Shown here piece by piece: positions 1 to 10,572 of a DNA stretch of 64,000 bases (position 1 is its first letter; each line of letters starts with the position of its first letter). The position numbers were made by a program, and so were the translations under genes. The notes under the pieces were generated by a model. That model was not told the origin of the DNA and made no database searches. It was given only the letters and a program-made list of their open reading frames with translations. The DNA lies in assembly GCA_026018925.1 (NCBI GenBank), contig JAKSZU010000006.1, positions 189,607,449 to 189,671,448 of the forward strand, read 5' to 3'. This stretch comes from Tupaia tana (taxonomy: Eukaryota; Chordata; Mammalia; Scandentia; Tupaiidae).

Positions 1-374
1 TTTAGAAGAAGAGGTAGGTGTGTCTTTCATTTATATTTAAAAAGTCCCTTTAAGTTATTAATGGAAATTTTCTCTAAATTAGAATTGTATATTCTTATCT
101 CATTTCTAACTAAGGGTCATACAACATCCAATTAAATAAGCCCTGACAGAAAATCAGTCTCCTTTTTTTCCACACATGACGGACCATTCAAATTGCCTGT
201 GTTAAGTATAGGATTGAAGATGGAAAATTAAGGACTAAAGAAGAAATGAGTTCATTTTCTTTGACTCCAGTCAAAGAAACATTAAGAAGAATCAAGGCAA
301 CCTTATATATAGGACAATCGTGAAGAAAAAAATACATAATTTTGTCATAATCCAGGGTAGTCAGCTTAGTTAAA
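1..374. other. Unassigned AT-rich sequence
   Basis: No open frame, RNA gene or repeat family that I recognise. It ends where an L1 3' end begins. Confidence 0.5.
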
Positions 375-380
375 ATGTAG

Positions 381-775
381 TGGGTTTTTGATAGAAAGTG
401 GATGAATATGGGAGATTTACTGCTGAGTGAAGCAAGTCAGGCTATGAAAGAGAAACATTTTGTGTCTCCACTCAATATGTACCAGCTATCCACACTCTAT
501 GACAGAAACTGAAAGATTAGAGGATATAAAAGCATGAAAATGGTTATAGATACTGGAGACAGTGTGGGAAGAGGATGGGAGATGAAAAAGAGTGAGAGAA
601 AAGGAATCAAGGAGAGAAACAGAGAGGCAAAACATTTGAGGGACACAGAACTGGATGATTATTGATAACATGCATGATATCTTCAACCAGACTGGTGTGA
701 AACATGTATTCATGTTGCATAATTCATTTTATAAGCTGTAGTGATGTACCATGATTGAATATATAAAATAAATTA
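381..775 (+). mobile_element. 5'-truncated L1 3' end
   Basis: The first part matches the end of L1 ORF2 as seen in the better copies at 22260-22378 and 24640-24780 (the 'gatagaaagtgg' and 'ggctatgaaagagaaacat' segments). A purine-rich 3' UTR follows, then the shared terminal segment ending in 'gattgaatatataaaataaa' and an A-rich tail. The orientation is clear from the tail. The rest of the element was probably never copied, as is usual for 5'-truncated L1s. Confidence 0.85.
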
Positions 776-804
776 AAATTTTAAAAAGATTAAAATACAC
801 AGAA

Positions 805-940
805 ATGTTTATTACCTGTTGATGATGACATGTATAGAATTCTCAACTGGACTGGTCTGAGGTGTATTTCATACTTGAAAATCTAAATGATGTATAGAGA
901 TTGAATGTATAAATAATAATAATAATTTATTTTTTTTTAA
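805..940 (+). mobile_element. Short L1 3' UTR copy
   Basis: Only the last ~130 bp of the L1 3' UTR are present, from 'attacctgttgatgatgaca' to 'gattgaatgtataaataata', followed by an AAT-rich tail. It lies just behind the tail of the previous L1 copy, so two L1 3' ends sit in tandem. It could be a second insertion or a local duplication. Confidence 0.75.
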
Positions 941-1738
941 GTAATGGATTTTTGCTCTAAATCTCCCAGGTTATCTCTCTCAAAGTTCCATGCCACCAGT
1001 TTCATCAGCTCCCTTACATTTAATGATGGGAGGATATGGAAAGCTGATCCGTTCCAAGGGTGACCAGAGATATCAGATTACAGGCCAAGTTCTCCTGTGA
1101 AAGAAGCCCCAACTGTAAGGCTGGATACTCATTTAAGTAATACCAACTCTATGGCAGCACAAAGTAGCTACTGAATGAAAGGGCATCATCGTCATCATAT
1201 AACCAGCTCTTTGTGGGCTATCCAAACCTAGGAGCAGTTTGTAAGTATTTCCAGTCACCAACAATTACTCCATCCAATGTGCTGTGGTTGCCACACATAC
1301 TCAGTTTTCTCAAATATGCTCTGGACTTACAACCTTGGTTTCGCCTACATATTACAATTGCCTCTACTTCTGAACAAGGAATAAAAGTGAGATTATGTAG
1401 TGTAATACTTGGTAGCACAGGTATTTTTGTCATATCAGCTTTAACTTAAATCATAGCTCTGAAATTTACTGATGTGTGGTCTAGAAACAGTTAACTTACC
1501 CTGGATAAGCAAAATGGATATGGTTACAATGTACTTCTCACAGGATTTATTTCAAATGAGATAATATTCAGGAGTGAAATAGAGCATTGATACATTGTAA
1601 ACAAAAGATACATTGTAAGCAATCAAAACTGAGAGCTGATTAAAATAGTTAAAATAGCATAGTTTGCCTATAAATCAGAGAGATAAGTGAGATACAGAGT
1701 CAAGACTGTAGGCCCAGCAGCATACCTAAGTTTTCACA
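941..1738. other. Unassigned, apparently unique sequence
   Basis: Moderately complex sequence without a recognised repeat. Overlapping open frames on both strands at 1213-1449 are short (under 80 codons) and unlike any family I know. I take them as chance. Confidence 0.5.
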
Positions 1739-1999
1739 GGGTCAGTCGGCGGCATGGTGGTGGTGGCAGTATTCCATATGACTGACCGCATGTTTCAAGT
1801 CCTCGACCCTGCAACTTGAAACATACGCTGAGCACACATGCATGCATGCCCAGAATCCCCAGAGGAGATTGGAGAAGGGATCGTACATGGCCATTCCTGC
1901 TGTGGAGTGACTTTTCACTTTCCCTCTTTCCATCCCTCTCTCTCTCTTTGTCTCATTCCAGAGAGTGCATACACCTCATTGCAAGAAAGTAAATAATAA
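1739..1999 (+). mobile_element. SINE-1, old copy
   Basis: Recognisable tRNA-like head with a decayed B box ('gtttcaagtcct'), then the 'catgcatgcatgcccagaat' body, the 'ggagaagggat' block, the pyrimidine tract and a decayed 'cattgcaagaaagta' end. It has diverged strongly from the young copies, and the GGC/GGT-rich start contains a small trinucleotide expansion. Confidence 0.8.
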
Positions 2000-2878
2000 G
2001 TAGCAGCCCAATTAGTCTCTGCTGGTAGACCAGTTGCCAGTTCACACTAACTAGCTGTTAAATCTTTCTACTGATTCATCGGGTCACTGAGCAATTACTG
2101 AGTCCAAGGAATATATAAATTCAGGTTTCTCATCCCTACACCATTTCAGAGTATTTTTCTTGAGCAAACACATAGCTTTAACCATAGTGTTCTCCAGTGA
2201 AGTCTTAAAAAGAACAAATGCTGAACTCTTCATAGTAAAATAGAATATTAAAAAAAAAAAAGAACTACAGTGTCATTTGTCTCTACTCTTAAGGAAGAAT
2301 GCTTACCTCCCTTCCAGTTTTCTATTAACTCATATATGATCTTCTCAGGAAAAACTTCAGTAAGACATTTTGAGAAGAAATTCAGTTCAGGGGCACCTAT
2401 TAAGGAATGTGATTTTAGCTCTATGTTGAGCCATTCTCTCCAAGCAGATTATTTTATCTTATTTCTTGATTTTCTTCAAACTCAATTTAAGGGTAGTATG
2501 TATTGACTCCTATTATGCACTGATCATCACACATACAGTAAAATAAACTAGGTACATGATTTGATTGATTTCTCAATCCAGTACATGATTTAATGTATTC
2601 TTTTTGCTCTGCCAGTGCAAGTGGTGATGCCCCAGATAGTGGAGACTGCTTCATTTTGTGTCCTTAGTGGTTTTCAATACATCATGGATGTCTCACATTT
2701 GTCTCAAGCTCATACAGTCAGCTGCGATAGATGGTCAATGGTAATGATGCTGTATTTTAGACTAATAAGAGAATATTATATACCAGAATATGAAAAGGAT
2801 CCTTATTAGAAAAAAATGATCACACCATATTATTTACCTGCTTAACATTCTCTATAAGGCCTAACTTAAAACTTACAG
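2000..2878. other. Unassigned sequence
   Basis: No gene or named repeat recognised. It contains an A-run at 2250-2261 and short chance open frames. Confidence 0.5.
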
Positions 2879-3366
2879 TGAGAGGCCAACAGGTTGTGTG
2901 ATGGCTAAGGAATGCTTGACTCCCGCATGCCTGACTATTGTTTGAGTCCCAGACCCAGTGGCTTGACAATCATGCCAAGAACCTGTACGTGTGTGCCTAA
3001 AATACCAGAAGGAGAGTAGAGGAAAAGGGATTACAGCATGGCCATCCTCCCTGAGGGGTGACTTCTCACTTTCCCTCATAGGGCGCGTGCGCTCGCCAGA
3101 CAGACAGAGAGAGACATAGAGACAGAAAGCGAGAAATCACCCCCCAGGGGGGATGGTCATGCCACAATCCCTTCTCCTCCATTCTTCTCTCGGGATCTTG
3201 GGCACGCACACACACACTCCCGGCATGAGTTTTAAGTCACCGGGTCCGGGATGCGAACCACAGTCGACTACGTGGGAGTCCAGCAACATAGCCATTACGC
3301 TAACTGCTGGTTCCCCTCTCCATTTCTTTTGTGAGCACACACACCCTATAGCAAAAATCATTTTAA
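2879..3366 (+). mobile_element. SINE-1, old copy split by another SINE
   Basis: The head, body and start of the pyrimidine tract lie at 2879-3077. The last part ('gtgagcacacacaccctata' then 'gcaaaaatc') continues at 3314-3366. Between them lies a younger SINE-1 in the opposite orientation. The two halves join at the expected place in the element, so this is one old copy disrupted by an insertion. Confidence 0.85.
3078..3313 (-). mobile_element. SINE-1, young copy nested in an older SINE-1
   Basis: Antisense copy running from 'atagggcgcgtgcgctcgcc' to 'ctgctggttc'. It is close to the family consensus and CpG-rich. The usual poly-A tail and 'gcaaaaacctctc' end are missing: the element starts abruptly at 'ccctat'. 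A short duplication, ccctc, flanks it (3073-3077 and 3314-3318), much shorter than the other TSDs here. Confidence 0.9.
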
Positions 3367-3479
3367 AAAATGTTTAAAAGCTTAATAATATGAACTCTAT
3401 ATCTGTGTGGGTCCTCTATTTTAAATAATGTTTCTTTAAAAACTGTTTTAAACACTATTTTTAAGCACTGCTATTCACC

Positions 3480-3690
3480 AAGAATTGGTTGATTTTCTTC
3501 ATGTCATCAAGTAGGTTTACAATTTCATGACCCCTCTGTAGATATGTGACTTGCTTTTGCCAAGAAATATAAGCAGAGAAAGTGTCCCTCTTTGGAAGAA
3601 AACGTTTAGGGGTAGAGTTTGATTCATAGAATTCCCTTTCTAGTCCTATATTAACTGTGGTGAATAAATTAGTCTCCATCAGAGTTTTAA
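3480..3690 (+). mobile_element. MLT1-type MaLR LTR fragment
   Basis: The segment 'gtgacttgcttttgccaaga' followed by an 'agcagagaaagtg' motif resembles the middle of MLT1 LTRs (compare the fuller copy at 18490-19010). The ends are unclear and divergence is high. This is an ancient eutherian retroviral-type solo LTR remnant. Confidence 0.5.
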
Positions 3691-3739
3691 CTCCAACAAC
3701 TATGTTTTCTTTTTTGTTTTAATTTCTACACAGTCTCTG

Positions 3740-3985
3740 TTTTTGTATTTCATTCAAGTTTTAATCAACTTATGCATTCGCAATAGTTCATTGAATTATA
3801 CTGAGAACAGAACCCAGAATTCTTTACAAGCACTCATTTTGGTTCTTACATTACATTTATTGAAGGGGTTGCAAGTCTCTCTTTTTAAATTCTTGATTCT
3901 CCAGTTCCTAGAACATTTCTTGGCTCATAATGAGCAAGCAATTATTGCTGAATAAATAAATAGTCTAAATGAATAAATAGTCACC
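3740..3985 (+). mobile_element. Probable L2 3' end
   Basis: The stretch ending 'ttcttggctcataatgagca' then 'attgctgaataaataaat' resembles the conserved 3' terminus of mammalian L2 LINEs. The upstream part is too diverged to align by eye. A small open frame at 3743-3955 is incidental. Confidence 0.45.
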
Positions 3986-4228
3986 TTCTGTTAAAAGACA
4001 CTATCTTTCCAAAGACTTTGTGCTATTCCTTGTTTGTTTGATTTTGTAGAAACTCAAGTCTACTCAGAACTTAGATTTAATATGGAATCAGGACTGGATG
4101 GTGAAAGTGGAGAGTTGATGAGTTCCATGAACTAATCCAGTTCAGACACCCTTCTGCCTGGATGAAGTATCGAAGTAACTGGGAGTATATGAAAGTGTGA
4201 GTATCCTCATCTCTCTGATGATAATGTT

Positions 4229-4260
<32 letters not shown>

Positions 4261-5546
4261 CCCTCTCATTATGGAATATGTGAATGAGCGCTAGAGCTGT
4301 TTTCCAATGAAAATTGAGGTATCACTTATGAAATGAGGTACTTCATGAATGAGAACTATTGATTGTGGTCCTCATAAACTTTATCATTACTATTCTTGGT
4401 CTGAAACTTAACGTTCCCAAATCTTTGCCTTGAGAGAACTTTCTGTGGTGTGTTTCTTACTTAGCTCAGTGCCTCAACTGTCTTTGCTTGCATTCGTGGT
4501 AGACTCAGTTGGTTCCTCTCCTGCCTCATCACCTACTCACATGTATAGTCCTAACTCTCCTGAGTTAGACAATTGGATTCTCCAAGTCCCCTCTCTTTAT
4601 GTGCCTATTGTTCTATTTTCCTTGCATGTGATAGAATTTCTGTTGGCCTTTCCTGCTATTATATTTCTATTAGAGATTCCTTGGAATTTGTCAGTAGTAA
4701 ATATCAGTCATTCAGAGTTTCTGTAGCCATAGAAACTCTATAGTGGAATTGATGAAGTCAGCGATACAGTATTAATAAGACAAATGTGCCCTTATGCTAA
4801 CTTCTATAAAAGTTGTTTCTTACCTCTGTCTAATGTATGCTAGCCTTTATTTTATTTACTTATGAAAAGGATCTTAAATATGTGGTACACAAAGCAGTGA
4901 ATATATAAAAAAAAAATACTGCCAAGAGAGGATTAGAGAAAGAGAGAGAGAAAGAGAGGTTTAAAATGAATAGGCTGTATTCAGTGAGAATCTAAGGTCA
5001 AATTGTTTCATACTGCTGAAGCATGTTCTTATTTTATACTGAATCTCTATATCCTCTTCTTTCTTTTACAGCACATCATTTAGGAGGGAAAAATCAATGA
5101 TGTAGTTGCCGCTTTCTGAAATTATGTGTCTTAGACACATGAATTTTTTGGGTCATTGCTTTTCTTCTCTAATGGAAAATATAATGAAAACTGCATAATA
5201 GAAAGAGCAATCCTAGTGACAGCAGGTTAAACTCTAGCAGAATTTCAAACTTGACATGTGAACTATGGAATAAGGATCTAATACAAGTGTTATCTCTGTA
5301 GAAATAAGAATTTCTTCACACAGGTACTACTGGATTTTTAAAAGATCTTTCTGAGTTTAGAATCTTCTTCCTCTGCATCAAAAGATTTATTTTAACTTTA
5401 AGTACAGTTGGCATCCCTAATAACTCTCAAGCTAAGACACAGAAATGACATAGAGCTGGTGTTTCAGACAGGCAAGCAATTCTAGAAAGTACACCCCAGA
5501 GGAATAATTATTTAAATATTATTTGTATATGAAAATCCCTGAAGGC
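3986..5546. other. Unassigned stretch with simple repeats
   Basis: No gene is supported. It holds a CT microsatellite (4228-4260) and a GA-rich patch near 4930-4965. A 98-codon frame at 4430-4726 encodes a hydrophobic, leucine-rich peptide without recognised motifs, Kozak context or exon signals, so I do not call it a gene. Confidence 0.5.
4228..4260. repeat. (CT)n microsatellite
   Basis: Almost pure CT dinucleotide run with one TTT interruption. No flanking SINE was recognised. Confidence 0.9.
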
Positions 5547-5800
5547 GGGGGACCAGCAGTTGGCATAATAGCTATGTCGCTGGACTCCCATGTAGTCAAC
5601 CGCGGTTCAAGTCCCAGACCCGGCAGCTTAAACTCACACCAGGCGCATATGCGTGTGTGCCCAAAATCCTGAGAGGAGAATGGAGGAGAAGGGATTGCAG
5701 TGTGACCATCCCCTCTGGGTGGTTATTTCTCGCTTTCTGTCTCTCTGTCTCTCTCTGTCTTTCTGGCGAGCGCATGTGCCTTATAGAAAAAGAAAAAAAA
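5547..5800 (+). mobile_element. SINE-1
   Basis: Full-length copy with B box 'ggttcaagtccc' and an A-rich tail. It is flanked by imperfect TSDs 'aatccctgaaggc' (5534-5546) and 'aatccctaaagga' (5801-5813). Confidence 0.93.
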
Positions 5801-6095
5801 AATCCCTAAAGGAAGCTGAGAAATAAACAAATATATTAGAATTTTAGTTGTACTATTATGTCCATGTAAATGATATGAGTATTGAATATAAAATTGTTAA
5901 ACAGTAATATCTCAGAACGGAAACCCAGGGTATGTTTACTATCACAGATACAAGAAGTGATGTGATGCTCCTATTTCTTCTAAATGAAGGCATTAACTCC
6001 CAGCTCCAGCCCCAGTTAGAAATTTCTTCTATATCACCCCACACATACACACTCATTCCCATCAAGATTTAGCTCATCAGTCACATGTATTACAA

Positions 6096-6133
<38 letters not shown>

Positions 6134-6423
6134 AACAGAAAATTACTCACACTAAATTCAAAGGTAGTAAGCCAGACAACACAGTGCTCATATTATAGAG
6201 GAAGCTGAAGAACCATGGATAAACAGAGAGGTTTTTGCCAAATTTAAGAAGTTATTAAGGGATATTCGATCTGCTCTGACAAGTCAACATTCTGTGTAGT
6301 TCAGACTAGTAACAGTGGTGGATTGTCACTCAGACCACAAATTTTAATGCCTAAAGCATTCAAGGGCAATAAAAAGAAAAGGAAGAAAAAGCCAGGCAAA
6401 CCTGATAAGAATTTGGTAATGAG
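5801..6423. other. Unassigned stretch with (AAT)n
   Basis: No gene or named transposon recognised. It contains the AAT microsatellite described separately. Confidence 0.5.
6095..6131. repeat. (AAT)n microsatellite
   Basis: About 12 AAT units. AAT-rich tails also end several L1 copies here, but no L1 body is visible beside this run. Confidence 0.9.
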
Positions 6424-6640
6424 ATGATTTTCTCCATATCCTTAGTATAAAGAGATGAGAGGCAAAGCATTAATGGGACAAAGAAATGTGGTGTTATCTG
6501 TTGAAGATAACTTTATAGTTTTATCAACTGGACTAGGGAGAAATGTTCACATGTTGGAATATTCACTTTGTAAGCTAAATAATGAGATTGAATGCATAAA
6601 AGAAAGTGAAATAAATTTTTAAAAATTGGGAAAATGGAGA
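6424..6640 (+). mobile_element. L1 3' UTR copy
   Basis: Matches the terminal L1 segment seen at 22500-22640 ('ggtgttatctgttgaagata', 'ggagaaatgttcacat', 'gtaagctaaataatgag') and ends in an A-rich tail. 5'-truncated. Confidence 0.8.
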
Positions 6641-6896
6641 CAACCAAGCAAAGTGTAAGTTGACTAAAAGTACTGTTTCTATAAATTACAGAAACACTGG
6701 TGAAAAATCAAGTTTCTAAAGGAGGAAACTAGAATAAGAAAGTTATTTTTTCCACTCGAATCTACTGTTAAGAAGGAAGTTAAAAATTATTCTCAAAATT
6801 TAACAGTATGCCATTTAAGTCCTATATATATCTTTATTAACTGAATATTTATTTTGCAGTTCATAATATGACTTCAGGCATCATCAAGTATTTATG
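6641..6896. other. Unassigned sequence
   Basis: AT-rich, nothing recognised. The LTR-like element begins at its right edge. Confidence 0.5.
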
Positions 6897-7054
6897 TGTT
6901 GCCCTGACCTGTAAGGCAGGGGACCCTGAGTGGGAGTGGCAGTGGCTTGGGGAAAAAGATAAAGACACACAAATAGAGAAAAGTGGAGGTTGAGCAGACT
7001 GGGCATCTCTAATGGAGATCGCTGTGGCCTGGAGCCACTCCCAGTTATATTCTT

Positions 7055-7328
7055 TTTTTTTTTTTTTTCTTTTTTTTGAGAGGTTTTTTTGTTATAGGGT
7101 GCATGTGCTCGCCAGACAGACAGAGAGAGACAGAGAGACGGAAAGTGAGAAATCACCCCCCGGGGAGATGGTCATGCCGCAAACCCTTCTCCTCCATTCT
7201 CCTTTCGGGATCTTGGGCACGCACGCACACGCGCCCGGCGTGAGTTTAAGCTACTGGGTCTGGGACTTGAACTGTGGTCAACTACATGGGAGCCCAGTGA
7301 CACAGCCATTATGCCAACTGCTGGCCCC
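7055..7328 (-). mobile_element. SINE-1 inserted in the LTR
   Basis: Antisense full-length copy with a long poly-T (its poly-A). TSDs are 'ccagttatattctt' (7041-7054) and 'ccagttttattctt' (7329-7342). The flanks rejoin into the LTR's TATA/AATAAA segment, so it postdates the LTR. Confidence 0.93.
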
Positions 7329-7563
7329 CCAGTTTTATTCTTTTATAGGGCAAAAGGGAAGGGAGAAGTGGAAGGTAAAATCAGGTGTTTTCTATTATTG
7401 CCTGCCGCTATGGAGCATCTTGCATCTTGCAGTACTTGGGGTTATAAACAAGTCTCCCCTGGCCTTCTCTGGCTGAAACACGGTTTCCTTTAACCTCCAC
7501 CAGCTGTGCAGCATCAGTACAAGGGAGCTGTGCCTTTGCTGGGCTTTAGAAGTCACCATTGTT

Positions 7564-7822
7564 GGGACCAACAGTTAGAGTAATGGTTATGTCGGTGAAC
7601 TCCCATGTAGTCGACCGCGGTTTGAGTCCCGGACCCGGTGGCTGAAAACTCACGCTGGGTGCATGTGTGTGCGTGCCCAAGATCCCAAGAGGAAAATGGA
7701 AGAGAAGGGACTGCAGCATGGCCATTCCCCGCAAGGGGTGATTTCTCGTTTTCTGTCTCTCTGTCTGTCTGGCAAGCACACACACCCTATGGCAAAAACC
7801 TCTCAAAAAAAAAAAAAAAAAA
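7564..7822 (+). mobile_element. SINE-1 with exact 16-bp TSD
   Basis: Full-length, ending in about 19 A. The exact TSD 'agaagtcaccattgtt' lies at 7548-7563 and 7823-7838, showing an insertion by L1-type target-primed reverse transcription. Confidence 0.97.
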
Positions 7823-7901
7823 AGAAGTCACCATTGTTCAATTGTTCAGCTCAGATTTGGCCACTCCCTGCAATGTGTGTCTTTATAAAACACTGAGGTA
7901 A

Positions 7902-7994
7902 AGGGGCCGGCAAGTGGCATGGTGGTTAAAGGCGCTGGACTCCCACATGGTCGACCACGGTTCAAGTCTCGGACCTGGTGGCTTGCTTTCTCAC

Positions 7995-8043
<49 letters not shown>

Positions 8044-8108
8044 ATGATCAAACTGGAAAATAATAATGATAATAATAATAAATAAAGTTAAAATAAAATA
8101 TTAAAAAA
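7902..8108 (+). mobile_element. Short SINE-1 variant with different tail
   Basis: It has an intact tRNA-like head (B box 'ggttcaagtctc'), then jumps to a pure (CT)n tract and ends in 'atgatcaaactggaaaat' plus an AT-rich tail instead of the standard end. The exact TSD 'aaaacactgaggtaa' (7887-7901 and 8109-8123) shows that it was inserted in this form. Confidence 0.9.
7996..8040. repeat. (CT)n microsatellite inside SINE
   Basis: About 20 CT units occupy the pyrimidine-tract position of the short SINE variant. Confidence 0.92.
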
Positions 8109-8250
8109 AAAACACTGAGGTAATGAATTCCTTGAGGTATTCTTGTGAGTACTAAAAGAGATTTTTTGACACATTAATTTTTTAAAGAGTTTACATGAGC
8201 AGATGGTAATGCACAATTCAGACAAGTCTTTAGAACTTCTAACAGAGGGG

Positions 8251-8585
8251 CACTAGGCACCAGAAAGTGGCGTAACAGTTATATCTTGGACTCCCACATG
8301 GCCAACTACAGTTTGAGTCCCAGATCCTGTGGCTTCAAAATTATACCAGGTGCGTGTGTGTGACACTCTGCAAGGGAACCCCATATGGGAAGGATCCTTG
8401 TGCAAGACAGCCCTGAGTATGCCTGGCATGCATGTGTCCATGACCTAGGGCTGAATGAAGGCTGGGGGTGGATTGAGGAGGTATTGGGACCCTGTTGGGG
8501 ATGTTGTCTCCCACTGTTTCTCTCTCCTTCTCAATCTCTCTTTCTCCATCTCTCTCACTCTTGAAAGAAAGAAAAAAAAAACATT
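8251..8585 (+). mobile_element. Chimeric SINE (SINE-1 head, other body)
   Basis: The SINE-1 head and start of the body run to about 8362. A different GC-richer sequence follows ('acactctgcaagggaacc', 'cctggcatgcatgtgtcc', 'gggctgaatgaaggctgg') and ends in CT-rich sequence and 'gaaagaaagaaaaaaaaaa'. The second part resembles the element at 16903-17108. It is either a SINE-1 truncated by a second SINE or a template-switch chimera. Confidence 0.65.
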
Positions 8586-8603
8586 TTTAAAAATTTGGAG
8601 TAG

Positions 8604-8850
8604 GGACCAACAGATGGTACAATGGTTATGTAGCTGGACTCTCATGTAGTCTAACCAAACCAAGTGGCTTAAAATTCACACCAGGTGCATGTACATACAT
8701 GCCCAAAATCCCAAGGAGAATGGAGGAGAAGGGATTGTATGTGGCCATCCCCCCAGAGGAAGGGGTGATTTCTCACTTTCTGCCTCACTCTCTCTCTCTA
8801 TCTCCCCTGTGAGCACACATGCACTATGGCAAAAGTCTGTCTTTAAAAAA
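8604..8850 (+). mobile_element. SINE-1
   Basis: Full-length but decayed. The tRNA-like part has a deletion over the B box ('gtctaaccaaaccaagtggc'), so its own promoter is broken. The body, pyrimidine tract and 'gcactatggcaaaagtc' end are present. Confidence 0.9.
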
Positions 8851-9210
8851 GTTGAAAAAAAAAGATAAACGAATAGTGAATAATTTATTACTAATGTGGC
8901 CATCTGTGAATAAAATTTCGTAAAATTAAACAAATTGTGATGCAAGGTGAATGAAAATTTAGTGACGTAAAACAATTGACAGAGCACATCAAGGAGAAAT
9001 AACTTGTTAGTAGAATTTAATGTAGCTGTATTTATTTGTAACTAATTCTCCTTATTATTAATTTCAATACCAACCCATCAAATTCTGAAATATTGTAAAG
9101 TACATGGGATGAATTGGTTAGTTCTTCATAGCAATTTAGTACTAAGAGGAATATTATTTTATCATGTTTGCTACAGAACCCTTATGAAATCAGACTTGAA
9201 ATATGTTCAG
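8851..9210. other. Unassigned sequence
   Basis: AT-rich, no recognised feature. Confidence 0.5.
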
Positions 9211-9458
9211 CTGCGGCCAGCCCATGGTGTGTTCATTTAGGCAGCTGGATTCCACATGACCAACTGCACGGTTTGAGTCCTGACCCAGTAGATTGAAAAT
9301 TTTACCAGGCAAGTGTGTGTGCATGCCCCAAATCCTGAGCAAAACGAGAAATGTAGGAGAAGAGATCATGGTGTGGTCATCCTCCATGGAGGGTATTTTC
9401 TCACTTTCTCCCTCTCTCTCTCTGGTAAGTGCAAGTGTCCTCTGGAAGGAAAGAAAAA
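9211..9458 (+). mobile_element. SINE-1, old copy with expanded tail
   Basis: Diverged head and body with B box 'ggtttgagtcct'. The 3' end runs straight into a long GGAA repeat, which probably grew from its A-rich tail. Confidence 0.85.
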
Positions 9459-9530
9459 AGGAAGGAAGGAAGGAAGGAAGGAAGGAAGGAAGGAAGGAAG
9501 GAAGGAAAGAAGGAAGGAAGGAAGGAGAAA
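9459..9530. repeat. (GGAA)n microsatellite
   Basis: About 16 tetranucleotide units directly at the SINE-1 tail. Repeated lysine/glycine/arginine frames across it are artefacts of the repeat. Confidence 0.95.
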
Positions 9531-9545
9531 GAAGAAAGAGAAAAA

Positions 9546-10572
9546 CGATGTTGCAGTGTGTATTTATTGAATTTTCACAAGGTAACTGATTTCATGCACA
9601 GTCAATGCCACTGTTACAGCAAATATGAAAAGAAATGTAACCGTATGAATTATAAACTATATACCTACCATCTCATGCCCAGTACCCTCCATGGAACTCC
9701 ATTTATATTTGTAGTTAATAATAAAGATGATATCCCTTTACAAAGGAAAAATGGTACGTCTATTAGCTAATCTCAGAATATGGTTATTGTAATCAAATAG
9801 AGTGTAAAAATGGCACCCTAATTCTAGCACTCTTATTTTCCATAATTATATTTCAAATTACTTAATTTTTAAGGGAAAAAGGATTAATGTGGGACTCTAT
9901 TCAAAGGTGGAATTTGGCAATGCTATTTTTATTCACTTAACAAGGGTTTCATTTTATCAACAAACCATTTGTGAATAATACTTGAAAATTAACCAATTTA
10001 GTTCTCAGTAATTTCCTAAATACTTTAATATATCAAATCCTTTAAAAGAAAGAAATTTAAGCAATAGGATAATATGACAAAATGTTCTATACTAAAATTT
10101 GGGACGAGTGGTTCACAATGATTTTGTTGCCATGTAGATTATGAGTCTAGTTTTCAGCAATTGTAATACATTATTATAATGTAAATATCTCATTATTAAA
10201 ATCAAAGTAAAAGCCATCTTACCTTTTAAAGATGTACTTAGCATGATAGTTGTATTACAAAGAGGTTCTGGTAAAAAGCCATTTTGACATGAGACAAGGA
10301 AGTAGAGGTACAAATAATCACCTAGGTGAAAAGTCATTTAAATATATAAAAACTACAATACTTACTAAGAACCTAACATTTCATTATAATGCTTCATGAT
10401 TGATGTGTTATTACTCAGTCCATAAACCCATCAGCAACGATAAAACTACCTGGGTGTAAGTGGTATGTTTGAAGGTTAAAAGACCATATTTCTGCAACAT
10501 AAACAACTATGGAGAGTAAAGATGTAAAACAGGATATTTCTTTTAAAAAGAGCTCCTTCCGTTTTGATTTTG
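9546..10572. other. Unassigned AT-rich sequence
   Basis: Over 1 kb without a recognised repeat, gene or RNA. The only open frames are short. Confidence 0.5.

Larger units (their letters stand above)
6897..8172 (-). mobile_element. Retroviral-type LTR (antisense), interrupted by SINEs
   Basis: Read on the minus strand, the non-SINE segments (7839-7886, 7343-7547, 6897-7054) form a plausible solo LTR. There is a TATA-like 'ccctataaaagaataaaact' near 7328-7346, which also contains AATAAA. A pyrimidine-rich U5-like region with 'tctttatctttttcccc' follows, and the minus-strand end is '...ggtcagggcaaca' at 6897. Its other end is uncertain: TGTC at about 8172 is a candidate, but I see no convincing short TSD. 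No gag, pol or env sequence adjoins it, so it is at most a solo LTR. Class and family cannot be named by eye. Confidence 0.5.

Noticed and set aside
4430-4726. 98-codon hydrophobic open frame
   Set aside because: No recognised domain, no exon or promoter evidence, and AT-rich DNA gives hydrophobic frames by chance.
6897-8172. Complete endogenous retrovirus
   Set aside because: Only an LTR-like segment is visible. No primer-binding site, gag, pol or env sequence adjoins it.
9293-9589. Lysine/glycine-repeat protein
   Set aside because: Produced by the GGAA microsatellite and a SINE; the same repeats appear in all three frames.
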